A stretch of 64,000 nt of DNA from NCBI GenBank assembly GCA_016794785.1, contig JAEUHC010000027.1, positions 124,001 to 188,000 on the forward strand, read 5' to 3'. The stretch comes from Opitutaceae bacterium (lineage in GTDB: Bacteria > Verrucomicrobiota > Verrucomicrobiia > Opitutales > Opitutaceae). Shown one piece after another: positions 25,197-33,745 of this stretch. Under the pieces are notes generated by a model that was not told where the DNA came from, did no database searches, and saw only the letters and a program-made list of their open reading frames with translations. Within the stretch, counting starts at the first letter, position 1. Each line of letters begins with the position of its first letter. The translations under genes were made by a program, and so were the position numbers.

Positions 25197-27764
25197 TTAG
25201 GCCACGACGATGTTCAGAATGCGACCCGGCACGTAGATCACGCGTTTGATCGTCTTGCCCTCGAGGTGCGGGGCGACTTTGGCGTCGGCGCGGGCTAGGC
25301 CGACGGCGGCTTCCTCGGTGGTGCCGACCGGCACGAGCTGATCGCCGCGGTGCTTGCCGTTCACTTGGAAGACGAGTTTCACCTCGGTGGTGACGAGCTT
25401 GGCGGCGTCATAGGTCGGCCACGCGGCGGCCATGGCGGTGCCGGCGGCGCCGAGACGCGACCAAAGCTCCTCGGCGATGTGCGGGGCAAACGGTGCGAGC
25501 AATTGCAGCAGCGTCAGCGCGGCCTCGCGGCTCAGGGCGGGCGCCTTTTGCACGGCGTTGGCCAGCACCATGAGATCGGAGATCGCGGTGTTGAACTGGA
25601 GCGTCTCGATTTTCTCGCCGACCTTCTTGATCGTCTCGTGGAGGAGTTTGGTGAAGTCAGCGGAATCGGCGGCGGTGGCGGAGACCTTGGGATTCACGCT
25701 GCCATCGGCGGCGATGAGTTCGCGCCAGATTTTATGGAGGAAACGATGCACACCCTCGATTTGCTGCATCGACCACGGCTTCATCGCCTCGAGTGGGCCG
25801 AGGAACATGAGGTAGAGACGCAGCGTGTCGGTGCCGTGCGACGCGATGATGGTGTCCGGGCTCACGACGTTGCCGCGGCTCTTCGACATCTTCTCGCCGT
25901 CCTCGCCGAGGATGATGCCTTGGTGAAACAGCTTCGTGAACGGCTCCGCCTGCGGCACGACGCCGAGGTCGAAGAGCACCTTGTGCCAGAAGCGCGCGTA
26001 GAGCAGGTGTAGCACCGCGTGCTCCGCGCCGCCGACGTAGAGATCGGGGACGCCCCAATACTTGAGTGCCTCGGGCGAGGCGAAGGCGTCGGGGTTCTTC
26101 GGATCGAGGAAGCGCAGGTAATACCAGCACGAGCCGGCCCACTGCGGCATGGTGTTGGTCTCGCGGCGGCCGCGCACCCACGCCGCGCCGGCGGGCTTCG
26201 CGGCGGTGGCGGGCACGGCGGCACCGGTCTGGACGTTGAACCAGATTTCCAGCCACGCGGTCTCGTTGGCGAGCGGGCTCTCGCCGGTGCCGCTGGGCAG
26301 GTAGGATTGCACATCGGGCAACGTGAGCGGCAACGCGGCGTCGGGGAGCGGGAGCGCGTATTGCGTGACGCCGTTTTCGGCAAACGTCACGGGCTGCTTC
26401 GGCAAATCCTGGCGCAGCGTGGCGGCCTGGCGGTAGTCGGCCTCGCTCACCCACACGATGGGAAACGGCTCGCCCCAGTAGCGCTGGCGGGAGAAGAGCC
26501 AGTCGCGGAGCTTGTAGTTGACGGTGGCTTTGCCCACGCCGCGTGCGGCGAGATCGGCGGTGATTTTTTTCTTCGCCTCGGGCCACGGGAGACCGTCGTA
26601 ACCGGGCGAATTGATCAAGGTGCCGTCGCCGACGTAGGGGAGCTTGGTCTCGGCGGCGCCGCTTGAGATGACCTGCGGGATGGGCAGGGAGAACTGCTGG
26701 GCGAATTCGTAATCGCGCTCGTCGTGCGCCGGCACGGCCATGATCGCGCCGGTGCCATAGCCCATGAGCACGTAGTCCGCGATCCAGATGGGCACACGCT
26801 GGTCGTTGACGGGATTGACGGCGTAGGAACCGCTGAAGACACCGCTCTTGTCCTTCGCGAGATCGGTGCGCTCAAGGTCGCTCTTGCCGGCGGCCTTCTG
26901 GCGATAGGCGGCGACGGCGGAGCGTTGCTCCGTGGTCGTGAGCGCATCGACGAGCGGATGCTCGGGCGCGATGACCATGTAGGTGCAGCCGAACAGCGTG
27001 TCGGGCCGCGTGGTGAAAATCTTGAGCTGCCCGAGCGCCTGGTTTTCGAGATCGAAGAGAATCTCCGCGCCCTCGCTGCGGCCGATCCAGGCCTCCTGCA
27101 TGCGCTTGGTGGAGTCGGGCCAGTCCACATCCTTGAGATCGGCCAGCAGGCGCTCGGCGTAGGCGGTGATGCGGAGCACCCATTGGCGGAGATTTTTCCG
27201 CTCGACGGGGAAGCCGCCGACCTCGCTCTTGCCATCGACGACCTCCTCGTTGGCGAGCACGGTGCGCAGCTCCGGGCACCACCACACGGGGCGTTCATCG
27301 ACGTAGGCGAGGCCGCGCTCGAAGAGCTTCAGGAAAATCCACTGCGTCCACCGGAAATACTTCGGGTCCGTCGTGTCGATCTCGCGATCCCAGTCGTAGG
27401 AGAAGCCGAGCGCTTTGATCTGCCGCTTGAAATTGACGATGTTGTTCTGGGTGTTGGAGGCCGGGTGGGTGCCGGTCTTCACCGCGTGCTGCTCGGCGGG
27501 CAGGCCGAAGGCATCCCAGCCGATGGGGTGGAGGACGTTGAAGCCCTTGGCGCGTTTGTAGCGGGCAAGGATGTCGGTGGCGGTGTAGCCCTCGGGATGG
27601 CCGATGTGCAGGCCCGCGCCCGACGGGTAGGGAAACATGTCGAGCACGTAGAATTTCGGCTTCGACGAGTGGTTCTCGGCGCGGAAGGAATGGTTCTGCT
27701 CCCAGAAGGCCTGCCAATGCGGCTCGATCTGCTGGAAGTTATAGTCGGTGCACGTGGTGGCCAT
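25197..27764 (-). CDS. leuS: Leucyl-tRNA synthetase
   Basis: LeuRS charges tRNA-Leu in the cytoplasm. The 855-residue protein has the class I signatures HIGHPEG (in SGAGLHIGHPEG) and KMSKS (in DGEKMSKSRGN), and the bacterial N-terminus YNFQQIEPHWQAFWE. The CP1 editing domain contains the threonine-rich TTRPDTLFGCTYMV and the Asp-containing VPAHDERDYEFA. WAGSCWYYLRFLDPKN follows in the catalytic core, and an anticodon-binding domain ends with the C-terminal GRILNIVVA. Length is normal for the bacterial enzyme. It starts at ATG 27764, and the gap upstream carries the nested palindromic repeat. Nothing in the sequence indicates T-box control. Confidence 0.97.
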   Translation of the reverse strand: MATTCTDYNFQQIEPHWQAFWEQNHSFRAENHSSKPKFYVLDMFPYPSGAGLHIGHPEGYTATDILARYKRAKGFNVLHPIGWDAFGLPAEQHAVKTGTHPASNTQNNIVNFKRQIKALGFSYDWDREIDTTDPKYFRWTQWIFLKLFERGLAYVDERPVWWCPELRTVLANEEVVDGKSEVGGFPVERKNLRQWVLRITAYAERLLADLKDVDWPDSTKRMQEAWIGRSEGAEILFDLENQALGQLKIFTTRPDTLFGCTYMVIAPEHPLVDALTTTEQRSAVAAYRQKAAGKSDLERTDLAKDKSGVFSGSYAVNPVNDQRVPIWIADYVLMGYGTGAIMAVPAHDERDYEFAQQFSLPIPQVISSGAAETKLPYVGDGTLINSPGYDGLPWPEAKKKITADLAARGVGKATVNYKLRDWLFSRQRYWGEPFPIVWVSEADYRQAATLRQDLPKQPVTFAENGVTQYALPLPDAALPLTLPDVQSYLPSGTGESPLANETAWLEIWFNVQTGAAVPATAAKPAGAAWVRGRRETNTMPQWAGSCWYYLRFLDPKNPDAFASPEALKYWGVPDLYVGGAEHAVLHLLYARFWHKVLFDLGVVPQAEPFTKLFHQGIILGEDGEKMSKSRGNVVSPDTIIASHGTDTLRLYLMFLGPLEAMKPWSMQQIEGVHRFLHKIWRELIAADGSVNPKVSATAADSADFTKLLHETIKKVGEKIETLQFNTAISDLMVLANAVQKAPALSREAALTLLQLLAPFAPHIAEELWSRLGAAGTAMAAAWPTYDAAKLVTTEVKLVFQVNGKHRGDQLVPVGTTEEAAVGLARADAKVAPHLEGKTIKRVIYVPGRILNIVVA

Positions 27765-27828
27765 CGGATGAGCCGGCCACAGTGGGGAAGGTTGCGCGGG
27801 GCGGTCAATCTCCGGGCTCGCTGGCTAG

Positions 27829-27921
27829 TGGGTCAGTTTGGTTGTGGGAGGGGCTTTACGCCCCGACATGTCGCGGGGTAAACCCGCTCCCACAGGTTCG
27901 AACAGAAGCGAACTGACCCAC
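27829..27921. repeat. Nested palindromic intergenic repeat, copy B
   Basis: The outer arms TGGGTCAGTT and AACTGACCCA are perfect inverted repeats. Inside, TGTGGGAGGGGCTTTACG faces GGGGTAAACCCGCTCCCACA. About 85% of bases match copy A at 5129-5220, and both lie in gene gaps. It occupies half of the 196-base gap between leuS and the anti-sigma candidate; the rest shows no gene. Confidence 0.82.
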
Positions 27922-27960
27922 GACCACTTGCTGAGATGCGCCCAGGGGGCCCGCGCAGAA

Positions 27961-28440
27961 CTACTCTTCCGCGGTGTCGCTGGCCCACACGATGAGCCAG
28001 CCACTCTTATCGTCCACGAAGACCATCGTGGAGGCGTTGTTGCCCGGGGCCTCGATGTTTTCGGCGTGGACGAACTCGCCGACCGGCAAAACAGGCACGC
28101 CGACTTGAGTCGGGCGGGAGACGAAGACCAGCGCCGCGGCGGCTGCGGCGGCCAGCGGCAGACCAAGCCAAGCGGTCCATTTCTGCCACGAGCGCGAGGA
28201 GGCGGGCACGCCGCCGCCGCGGATTCGGCGGCGGACGGCGTGCCACTCCAACTCGGCGTCGGGCACTCTGACCTGGGCCACATCACTGCGCCACGCCGCG
28301 AGGGCGGCCGAGAGGTCGTCGCGCACTTTCTGGCAGGCCGCGCAGTGCGCGACGTGCGCCGAGACCTCGGCGCGCCGGGGATTGGCCGGGGTGCCTTCGG
28401 TGTCGGCGAAGAGTTCGGATTGGACCTCGCGGCAGTTCAT
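27961..28440 (-). CDS. Zinc-finger anti-sigma factor candidate (single-pass membrane protein)
   Basis: The 159-residue protein begins with a zf-HC2-like anti-sigma domain: MNCREVQSELFAD and then HVAHCAACQKVRDDL, which carries the HxxxCxxC zinc motif. A cytoplasmic linker is followed by one transmembrane helix (LGLPLAAAAAAALVFVS) and a periplasmic tail. This is the usual layout for factors that hold an ECF sigma factor at the membrane. It is the last gene of a minus-strand operon headed by the sigma factor at 29392-30000, so it probably regulates that sigma factor. Two secreted proteins lie between them, which is an unusual distance for a sigma/anti-sigma pair. Confidence 0.72.
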   Translation of the reverse strand: MNCREVQSELFADTEGTPANPRRAEVSAHVAHCAACQKVRDDLSAALAAWRSDVAQVRVPDAELEWHAVRRRIRGGGVPASSRSWQKWTAWLGLPLAAAAAAALVFVSRPTQVGVPVLPVGEFVHAENIEAPGNNASTMVFVDDKSGWLIVWASDTAEE

Positions 28441-28467
28441 GGCGGGGGCAGGGATGGCAGAGTGAGT

Positions 28468-28839
28468 TTAGCGGCGGCCCCAGCCGTAACTGTAGGCGGG
28501 AGGCGGGGCGCAGTGGGTGTCAACGGGGACCCAGACGCGGTTGGTGGTGTAGGTGAAGTAGCCGGGCTCGCAGACGCGCTCCGGGCGGCCCCAGCGGTTG
28601 TGGCGCACGTAGGTCCGCTCCGGCACCCAAGTCTTGACGACCACATCCTTCCAATAGCCCGCCGGTGCCGGCGGGGCGTAAACGACTTGCGGCGCGGGGG
28701 CGTAAACCACGGCGGGCGGAGGGGCGGGGCGATAAGCCGGAGCCCCGATGCTGAAACCGAAACTGACGCGGGTGTCGGCCCGGGCCGAGGCGGCCGTAAG
28801 GGCAGTGGCGGCGAGAAGGGCGAGGGCGATGCGGTTCAT
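28468..28839 (-). CDS. Small secreted Tyr/Pro-rich protein, function unknown
   Basis: This 123-residue protein has a signal peptide (NRIALALLAATALTAASARA) and a good ribosome-binding site (AAGGAAA) before ATG 28839. The mature part is rich in Pro, Tyr and Val (PAPPPAVVYAPAPQVVYAPP) and ends in VWVPVDTHCAPPPAY plus an aromatic tail. Two cysteines could form one disulfide. I do not recognise a family. Similar YxPAP-rich exported proteins occur downstream of ECF sigma factors in Verrucomicrobia, so a cell-envelope target or sensor role is an inference only. It lies in an operon with the sigma factor and the anti-sigma candidate. Confidence 0.65.
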   Translation of the reverse strand: MNRIALALLAATALTAASARADTRVSFGFSIGAPAYRPAPPPAVVYAPAPQVVYAPPAPAGYWKDVVVKTWVPERTYVRHNRWGRPERVCEPGYFTYTTNRVWVPVDTHCAPPPAYSYGWGRR

Positions 28840-28927
28840 GGTGATTTTCCTTGGTTGAGGTTCGCCCTATCCGACGTGGCTGAGGCCGTGGCTATTCAAA
28901 ATTTTCGTGTCGGGCTATTCCACCGCT

Positions 28928-29395
28928 TCAACGCACGATGAGCAGGACCACCGGCACCTCACCACTCCCGGCTCCACGCCGCACGAGCACGCCGGGCACG
29001 CCGGGCTGCAAGGTAAGCGTCGTGCTGATGACGACATCGGGCCCGGTCAGCCAGAATACCTTGAGGCGGATGCCGTCACCGGGGCTGTCCTCGAGTTCGA
29101 GGCGATGGTCGCCGGCGAAGGTGACCGTGGCGCGCCCGCCCTCGGGCAGGGTGGTGCGGTTCTCGGCGGCGAAGCGAAACGTGTCGAAGGGCAGGTTGCG
29201 CTTCAGGTTTTCGGCATAGGCGGCGAGCTTGCGGTCGACACCGCCCTTCTGATTGGACGCGGTAATCAAGATCGCCTGCACGGACACGGCGCGGGCGGCA
29301 CCCTTGGCGGCCTTGGGTGCGGGTGCGGCGGGGACAAGGCAGGGCGCGGCCAAAGCGAGGGCCGCGACGGCGAGGAACAGTCGGCTGGTTCTCAT
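28928..29395 (-). CDS. Secreted protein of unknown function in ECF sigma operon
   Basis: The start ATG 29395 overlaps the sigma factor stop as ATGA, so translation is coupled. The 155-residue product has a signal peptide (RLFLAVAALALAAPCLVPAAPA) and then a soluble domain with RAVSVQAILITASNQKGGVDRK, a predicted helix-strand pattern and a C-terminal beta-rich part ending EVPVVLLIVR. Related Verrucomicrobia proteins carry the same VQAILITASN..GGVD segment, but no function is known to me. Its coupling to the sigma factor suggests a role in the response or in signal input. There is no lipoprotein box and no other transmembrane helix. Confidence 0.65.
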   Translation of the reverse strand: MRTSRLFLAVAALALAAPCLVPAAPAPKAAKGAARAVSVQAILITASNQKGGVDRKLAAYAENLKRNLPFDTFRFAAENRTTLPEGGRATVTFAGDHRLELEDSPGDGIRLKVFWLTGPDVVISTTLTLQPGVPGVLVRRGAGSGEVPVVLLIVR

Positions 29396-30000
29396 GGTTG
29401 TTCTCCTAGTTTTTGCGCCAAGTGGCGGCGGGCATGAAAGAGGCGGGACATGACGGTGCCGCGGGCGATGCCGAGGTTGGCGGCGATTTCATCGTAGGAC
29501 AGATGCTGGATTTCCCGCAGCGCCAGAACGGCGCGGTGCTTGGGCGGCAGCGAGGCGATGGCCTGCTCGAAACGCGCGTTGCTCTCGCCGCGCTCGAGCT
29601 GCTGGCGCGGGTCGTCGGGCTCGACGGCCTCGGACGCGGCGGAAACGCGGTCGGTGTTGCCCCCATCTTCACCCACCTCGGAGGCAAACGGGATGAACCG
29701 GCTGAACCAGCGCTTGCGGCTGCGCAGATGATCGATCGCGCGGCGCGTGGCGATGGGGTGGACCCAGGTGGAGAACTTGGCCTCGCCGCGGAAGGTGCCG
29801 ATGTGTTTCCACACCGTGAGCCAGATTTCCTGGCAGACATCGCGCGCGCTGTGCTCGTCGCGGAGCATCGAGACCACCAGGCGAAACACCGGCTCGTAGT
29901 GGCCGCGCATGAGCGTGCCGAAGGCCTCCTCGTCGCCGTCGCGGGCGCGTTGCACGAGCGCGCGCTCGGCTTCGGGAGTGAGTTCGGCGGGATCGGGCAT
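29392..30000 (-). CDS. ECF-type RNA polymerase sigma factor
   Basis: The 202-residue protein has the two ECF domains. Sigma-2 is at about residues 20-95, with YEPVFRLVVSMLRDEHSARDVCQEIWLTVW at core contact and -10 recognition and STWVHPIATRRAIDHLRSRKR at its end. Sigma-4 is at about residues 145-198, with LPPKHRAVLALREIQHLSYDEIA and GIARGTVMSRLFHARRHL. A polar insertion at about 100-140 separates them. It heads a four-gene minus-strand operon (secreted protein, secreted protein, zinc-finger anti-sigma candidate). It diverges from riboflavin synthase; the 121-base gap should contain both promoters, and autoregulation is likely but not demonstrable here. Confidence 0.92.
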   Translation of the reverse strand: MPDPAELTPEAERALVQRARDGDEEAFGTLMRGHYEPVFRLVVSMLRDEHSARDVCQEIWLTVWKHIGTFRGEAKFSTWVHPIATRRAIDHLRSRKRWFSRFIPFASEVGEDGGNTDRVSAASEAVEPDDPRQQLERGESNARFEQAIASLPPKHRAVLALREIQHLSYDEIAANLGIARGTVMSRLFHARRHLAQKLGEQP

Positions 30001-30121
30001 CGCGGAGAGTCAGGCATCGCGCCTTGGGACGTGGAAATCCAGCGCGATATTCAGGGCGGAGCCGCCGGCGGGCCGTTTGCGGCTTGGCGAGGCGGGCTTT
30101 CGGGCTTTGCTGTCGCGCACG

Positions 30122-30718
30122 ATGTTCACCGGTATCGTCGAGGAAACAGGCAGCGTGCTCGCTTTCGAGCCGAAAGCCGAGGCGTGGCGCCTCACGGTCT
30201 CCGCGCGCGCGGCCCTCGCGGACCTGACGCTCGGCGACAGCATCGCGGTTAACGGCTGCTGCCTCACGGTCGCGGCGTTTGATGCGGGTTCGTTCCGCTT
30301 CGACGTGCTGGAGGAGACGCGCCGGCTCACCAATTTCGCCGCGCTCAAGCCCGGTGCCGCCGTGAATCTCGAGCGCAGCCTGCGCTTCGGAGGCAAGGTC
30401 GGCGGCCACTTCGTGACGGGCCACATCGACACCGTGGGCACCGTCGCGACCTTCGAGCCCCGGGGGAAAGACTATTACCTGCGGGTGCGCGTCGCTCCGC
30501 CGCTCATGCGCCACGTCGTCCACAAAGGCAGCATCGCCATCGACGGCATCTCACTCACCGTCGCGGAAACCGCGGACGATGCGCTGGCCGTGTGGATCAT
30601 CCCGCACACCCGCGCGGTCACCAACCTTCGCGAAAAACGCGCGGGGGATCCCGTGAACCTCGAGTTCGACCTGCTCGGCAAGCACGTCGAGAAACTGCTC
30701 GCCACCCGGACACCCTGA
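30122..30718 (+). CDS. ribE: Riboflavin synthase, alpha subunit
   Basis: The enzyme dismutates two molecules of 6,7-dimethyl-8-ribityllumazine to riboflavin. The 198-residue protein starts with the invariant MFTGIVEETGSV and has the two lumazine-binding repeats. The first contains LGDSIAVNGCCLTV and FDVLEETRRLTNF. The second contains GGHFVTGHIDTVG, GSIAIDGISLTVAE and a C-terminal NLEFDLLGKHVEKLL. The ORF is open further upstream, but the family alignment fixes ATG 30122. No other rib gene and no FMN riboswitch are visible in the 121-base leader. It is followed after 3 bases by the uracil-DNA glycosylase gene, so the two are co-transcribed. Confidence 0.95.
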   Translation: MFTGIVEETGSVLAFEPKAEAWRLTVSARAALADLTLGDSIAVNGCCLTVAAFDAGSFRFDVLEETRRLTNFAALKPGAAVNLERSLRFGGKVGGHFVTGHIDTVGTVATFEPRGKDYYLRVRVAPPLMRHVVHKGSIAIDGISLTVAETADDALAVWIIPHTRAVTNLREKRAGDPVNLEFDLLGKHVEKLLATRTP

Positions 30719-30721
30719 CCG

Positions 30722-31639
30722 ATGCGCCTCGCCCTCCAAGCCATCGCTGAGGAACTCCGCCGTTTGAAAAACATCGGCGTCAAGACGGTCGCCGTTTCCG
30801 ACGCGAGCTTGGCGGCGCTGCGCCGCGCGGTGGCGGCGGGAGGCGGGAGACAGGAGGCGGGAGACGGAAAGCAGACTGCGACGCCTGCCGCTCCTGTTAA
30901 ACCGACCGCAGCCCCGCTCCCGCCTGCGATCAAAATTCCAAGCTCCCCGCCTCCCGCCTCCCAGCTCCCGCCTCCGCCCATGGTCGCGCTGCCGGAGGGC
31001 GACAAGCAGACCCGCTGGAACGCCCTCCACGCCCTTGTGCAAGCCGACGCCGTTTGCCGCGCAAACGTGCGCCCGGGGAAGAAAGTGGTCCTCGGCGTCG
31101 GCGATCTCGAGGCGAAGATCATGTTCGTGGGCGAGGCGCCGGGCGCGGAGGAGGAAATCCAGGGCGAGCCCTTTGTCGGTCCCGCGGGTCAGTTGCTGAC
31201 CAAGATGATTCAAGGCATGGGACTGAAACGCACCGAGGTTTACATCGGCAACATCATGAACTGGCGCCCGCAGATGCCGACCGCGCCGGGCCGCGAACAG
31301 GTCGGCAACCGCCCGCCCACCGAGGGCGAGCTGCACTACTGCCTCCCCTATTTGCGCGCCCAAATCGAAGTCGTGAACCCCGCTGTGCTCGTCGCCCTCG
31401 GCTCGACGGCCACGCAGGGCCTGCTCGGCTGGGGATCATTCAAGGCGCTGGGCGATGTGCGCGGCCGCTGGCATGAGTTCGGTGGCAAGCCGCTCATGGT
31501 CACCTATCACCCGAGCTACATCCTGCGCGAGCCGACCAACCGGAAAAAGCGCATGATTTGGGAGGACTTGCTCAAGGTCATGGAGCGCGCGGCGCTGCCC
31601 ATCTCGGAGAGGCAACGGGGATTTTTTCTGGAAAAATGA
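30722..31639 (+). CDS. Uracil-DNA glycosylase, family 4-like, missing two Fe-S cysteines
   Basis: The 305-residue protein has a helical N-terminus, a Pro/Ala-rich low-complexity linker (about residues 40-90) and a family 4-type UDG domain. That domain carries GEAPGAEEEIQGEPFVGPAGQLL and the DNA-binding HPSYILREP. Family 4 enzymes normally hold a [4Fe-4S] cluster with four Cys. Here the first CxxC reads C112-R-A-N115, and the usual K-C-R-P reads NWRP (W181), leaving only C112 and C207. The protein should excise uracil from DNA, but cluster binding is doubtful. The gene lies between ribE and opgG and overlaps opgG by ATGA. The linker is encoded by a G-rich/C-rich inverted repeat. Confidence 0.85.
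   Translation: MRLALQAIAEELRRLKNIGVKTVAVSDASLAALRRAVAAGGGRQEAGDGKQTATPAAPVKPTAAPLPPAIKIPSSPPPASQLPPPPMVALPEGDKQTRWNALHALVQADAVCRANVRPGKKVVLGVGDLEAKIMFVGEAPGAEEEIQGEPFVGPAGQLLTKMIQGMGLKRTEVYIGNIMNWRPQMPTAPGREQVGNRPPTEGELHYCLPYLRAQIEVVNPAVLVALGSTATQGLLGWGSFKALGDVRGRWHEFGGKPLMVTYHPSYILREPTNRKKRMIWEDLLKVMERAALPISERQRGFFLEK
30834..30975. repeat. Purine/pyrimidine-rich inverted repeat inside UDG coding region
   Basis: A left arm made of GGCGGGAG units (GGAGGCGGGAGAC appears, with near repeats) faces a right arm of CTCCCGCCTCC units about 100 bases later. Together they encode the low-complexity linker of the uracil-DNA glycosylase. It looks like a dispersed repeat captured in frame. Confidence 0.6.
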
Positions 31640-33156
31640 AACCTGCGATTAGTCTGCCCTCGCTGGTGGTGGCGCTCCTGTTCGTTTTCGGCGGCCGGCC
31701 CGCCGCCGGGGCGGCGGAATCTAAATTCGACTTCGACACGCTGCGCGCCCGCGCCCGGGCGCTCGCCGCCAAGCCGCACGCGCCGCCGCAGGGCGAGGTG
31801 CCCGCCTGGCTGCGCCAGCTGGACTACGACGATTTGCGGCTGATCGAGTTCAAGGGGCCGCTCTCGCTCTGGCACGAGGAGAAGCTGCTCTTCCAGGTGC
31901 AGTATCTCCACCCCGGGTTTCTCTTCGACAAGATGGTCCACCTGCACGAGGTGCGCGGCGGGCAGGCGCGGCCGATTCCGTTTCGCCGCGAGTATTTCAA
32001 CTACCGCACCGTGAAGTCCGGCGAGATCCCCCCCGACCTCGGTTTCGCGGGCTTTCGCCTGATGTTTCCCTTCGGTGGCCCGGGCACGCCGCACAACGAG
32101 ATCGGATCGTTTGCCGGCGCGAGTTATTTCCGGTTCCTCAGCGCGGGCGCGGCCTATGGCCTCTCGGCCCGCGGCCTCGCGCTCAACACTTGGGAGCCCG
32201 AGGGCGAGGAGTTTCCCGTCTTCACCGAGTTCTGGTTCGAGCGCGGCGACACGGCCGCGAAGAGCCTGACGCTCTACGCGCTCCTCGAGGGCGAGAGCGT
32301 GACGGGCGCCTACCGCTTCACCGTCACGCCCGGCGCGGCCACCGTCGTGGGGGTGAAGGCCACCCTCTACTGCCGGAAAAACGCCAAGGTCTTCGGCGTC
32401 GCGCCGCTCACGAGCATGTTCTGGCACGCGGAGAATTCCGCCACGACGCGCGACTTCCGCCCCGAGGTCCACGATTCCGACGGCCTGCTCATCCACAACG
32501 GCGCCGGCGAGTGGATCTGGCGGCCGCTCACGAATCCCGGCGGCGTGCGGGTGTCGTCGTTCAGCGACCACAACCCGCGCGCCTTCGGCCTGCTGCAGCG
32601 CGACCGCGACTTCGAGAGCTACCAAGACCTCGAGGCCTTATACCACGCGCGGCCCAGCCTGCTCGTCGAGCCGATCGGCCAGTGGGGCCGCGGGGCGGTG
32701 CGGCTCGTGGAAATCCCCACGACGACGGAATTCGACGACAACATCGTCGCGTTCTGGGTCCCCGAGAAACTCCCGCCGCCCGGCGAAGCGATCGAGGTGG
32801 AGTATCGGCTGACGTGGGGCCTGGGGAAGATTGGCCCGCCCGCCGGATTCGTGCGCGCCACCCGGCACGGCAAATCGGCCCGCTACGAGCCCGGCTTCGA
32901 GCGCTTCGTGATCGATTTTGCCGGGGCGCCGCTGGAGGCGCTTGGCGCGGAGGCCAAGCTTGAGCACGCCGTCACAGTGGGGGACGGCGGGAAGCTCAAT
33001 CACGCCGCGCTGCAAAAAAACTCGATCAACGGCACGTGGCGCGTCGCGTTCACGGTGAAGCCCGACGGCAGCGGCCGCCCGATCGAGCTGCGATGTTTCC
33101 TGAAGCACGGCACCAAGGTGCTCACCGAGACGTGGTCCTATCTTTGGCAACCATGA
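31636..33156 (+). CDS. opgG: Glucan biosynthesis protein G (periplasmic)
   Basis: OpgG acts in the periplasm on the beta-1,2/1,6-glucan backbone extruded by OpgH. ATG 31636 begins a signal peptide (KPAISLPSLVVALLFVFGG) and overlaps the UDG stop. The 506-residue protein shows the MdoG signatures: FDFDTLRARARALAAKPH, LDYDDLRLIEFKG, VRGGQARPIPFRREYFNY, SYFRFLSAGAAYGLSARGLA and VHDSDGLLIHNGAGEWIW. The C-terminal Ig-like domain has EYRLTWG. OpgG length in E. coli is 511, so this is full-length. The next two genes, an unknown membrane protein and opgH, overlap or follow closely. Glucans of this kind usually protect against low osmolarity. Confidence 0.93.
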   Translation: MKPAISLPSLVVALLFVFGGRPAAGAAESKFDFDTLRARARALAAKPHAPPQGEVPAWLRQLDYDDLRLIEFKGPLSLWHEEKLLFQVQYLHPGFLFDKMVHLHEVRGGQARPIPFRREYFNYRTVKSGEIPPDLGFAGFRLMFPFGGPGTPHNEIGSFAGASYFRFLSAGAAYGLSARGLALNTWEPEGEEFPVFTEFWFERGDTAAKSLTLYALLEGESVTGAYRFTVTPGAATVVGVKATLYCRKNAKVFGVAPLTSMFWHAENSATTRDFRPEVHDSDGLLIHNGAGEWIWRPLTNPGGVRVSSFSDHNPRAFGLLQRDRDFESYQDLEALYHARPSLLVEPIGQWGRGAVRLVEIPTTTEFDDNIVAFWVPEKLPPPGEAIEVEYRLTWGLGKIGPPAGFVRATRHGKSARYEPGFERFVIDFAGAPLEALGAEAKLEHAVTVGDGGKLNHAALQKNSINGTWRVAFTVKPDGSGRPIELRCFLKHGTKVLTETWSYLWQP

Positions 33157-33737
33157 CCAATCCGGTTGAGCTTTCGTCCGCCTTCCGCCCGAAGACCGGC
33201 ACCATGGAGCAGTGGAACGCCGCGTATGTGCGCGTCGAGGACTACCTGCGTGCGCACCGCATCCACAACCGCCTGCACCAAAGCCGCCTGATCCAGCAGG
33301 TGCTCGAGCGCGCCGCGCGCCGCCACGAGGCCAACCCCGCGCTCAATCCCACGGCGCTGGCCGCCGAGGAGACGGAGGCGCTCATGGATCTTTGGTTTGC
33401 CGATATTTTCGATGAGCGCGATCAGCCCCACGAACGCATCGCGGTCGACGGCCGGCTGGCGCTGCTGCTCTGCGACGGGGCGCAGCGCTGGCCCTATGCG
33501 TTTCTCGATCACCAGATTCCCCGGGAATTCGAGGAAGCCATGCGGTCGGTCGCCGTGCGCGCCGGCCCGGAGATGAAGTTCTCCAGCATGGCGCCGCGCC
33601 CGATCGATCTGGGGCCGATCCCGGAAGTCGCGGGCGAGACCATGGAGCGGATCGAGCGCTGGCCGATCCTGCGCGCGGTGCTCCTCTGGCTGCTCTTCGC
33701 CGGCGCGCTCGCGGCGATCTTCTACGTCACGCGCTGA
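33153..33737 (+). CDS. Unknown tail-anchored protein between opgG and opgH
   Basis: The start ATG 33153 overlaps the opgG stop (ATGA). The 194-residue protein is mostly soluble and alpha-helical and ends with a single hydrophobic helix (LRAVLLWLLFAGALAAIFYV) at the C-terminus. That would place the bulk in the cytoplasm if it is tail-anchored. A short sequence DLWFADIFDERDQPHERIAVDGRLALLLC is distinctive. I do not recognise the family. In Proteobacteria opgG and opgH are adjacent. An intervening coupled gene suggests a partner of the glucosyltransferase or a regulator of its activity; this is inference from position alone. Confidence 0.7.
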   Translation: MTNPVELSSAFRPKTGTMEQWNAAYVRVEDYLRAHRIHNRLHQSRLIQQVLERAARRHEANPALNPTALAAEETEALMDLWFADIFDERDQPHERIAVDGRLALLLCDGAQRWPYAFLDHQIPREFEEAMRSVAVRAGPEMKFSSMAPRPIDLGPIPEVAGETMERIERWPILRAVLLWLLFAGALAAIFYVTR

Positions 33738-33745
33738 CGCTCGCC

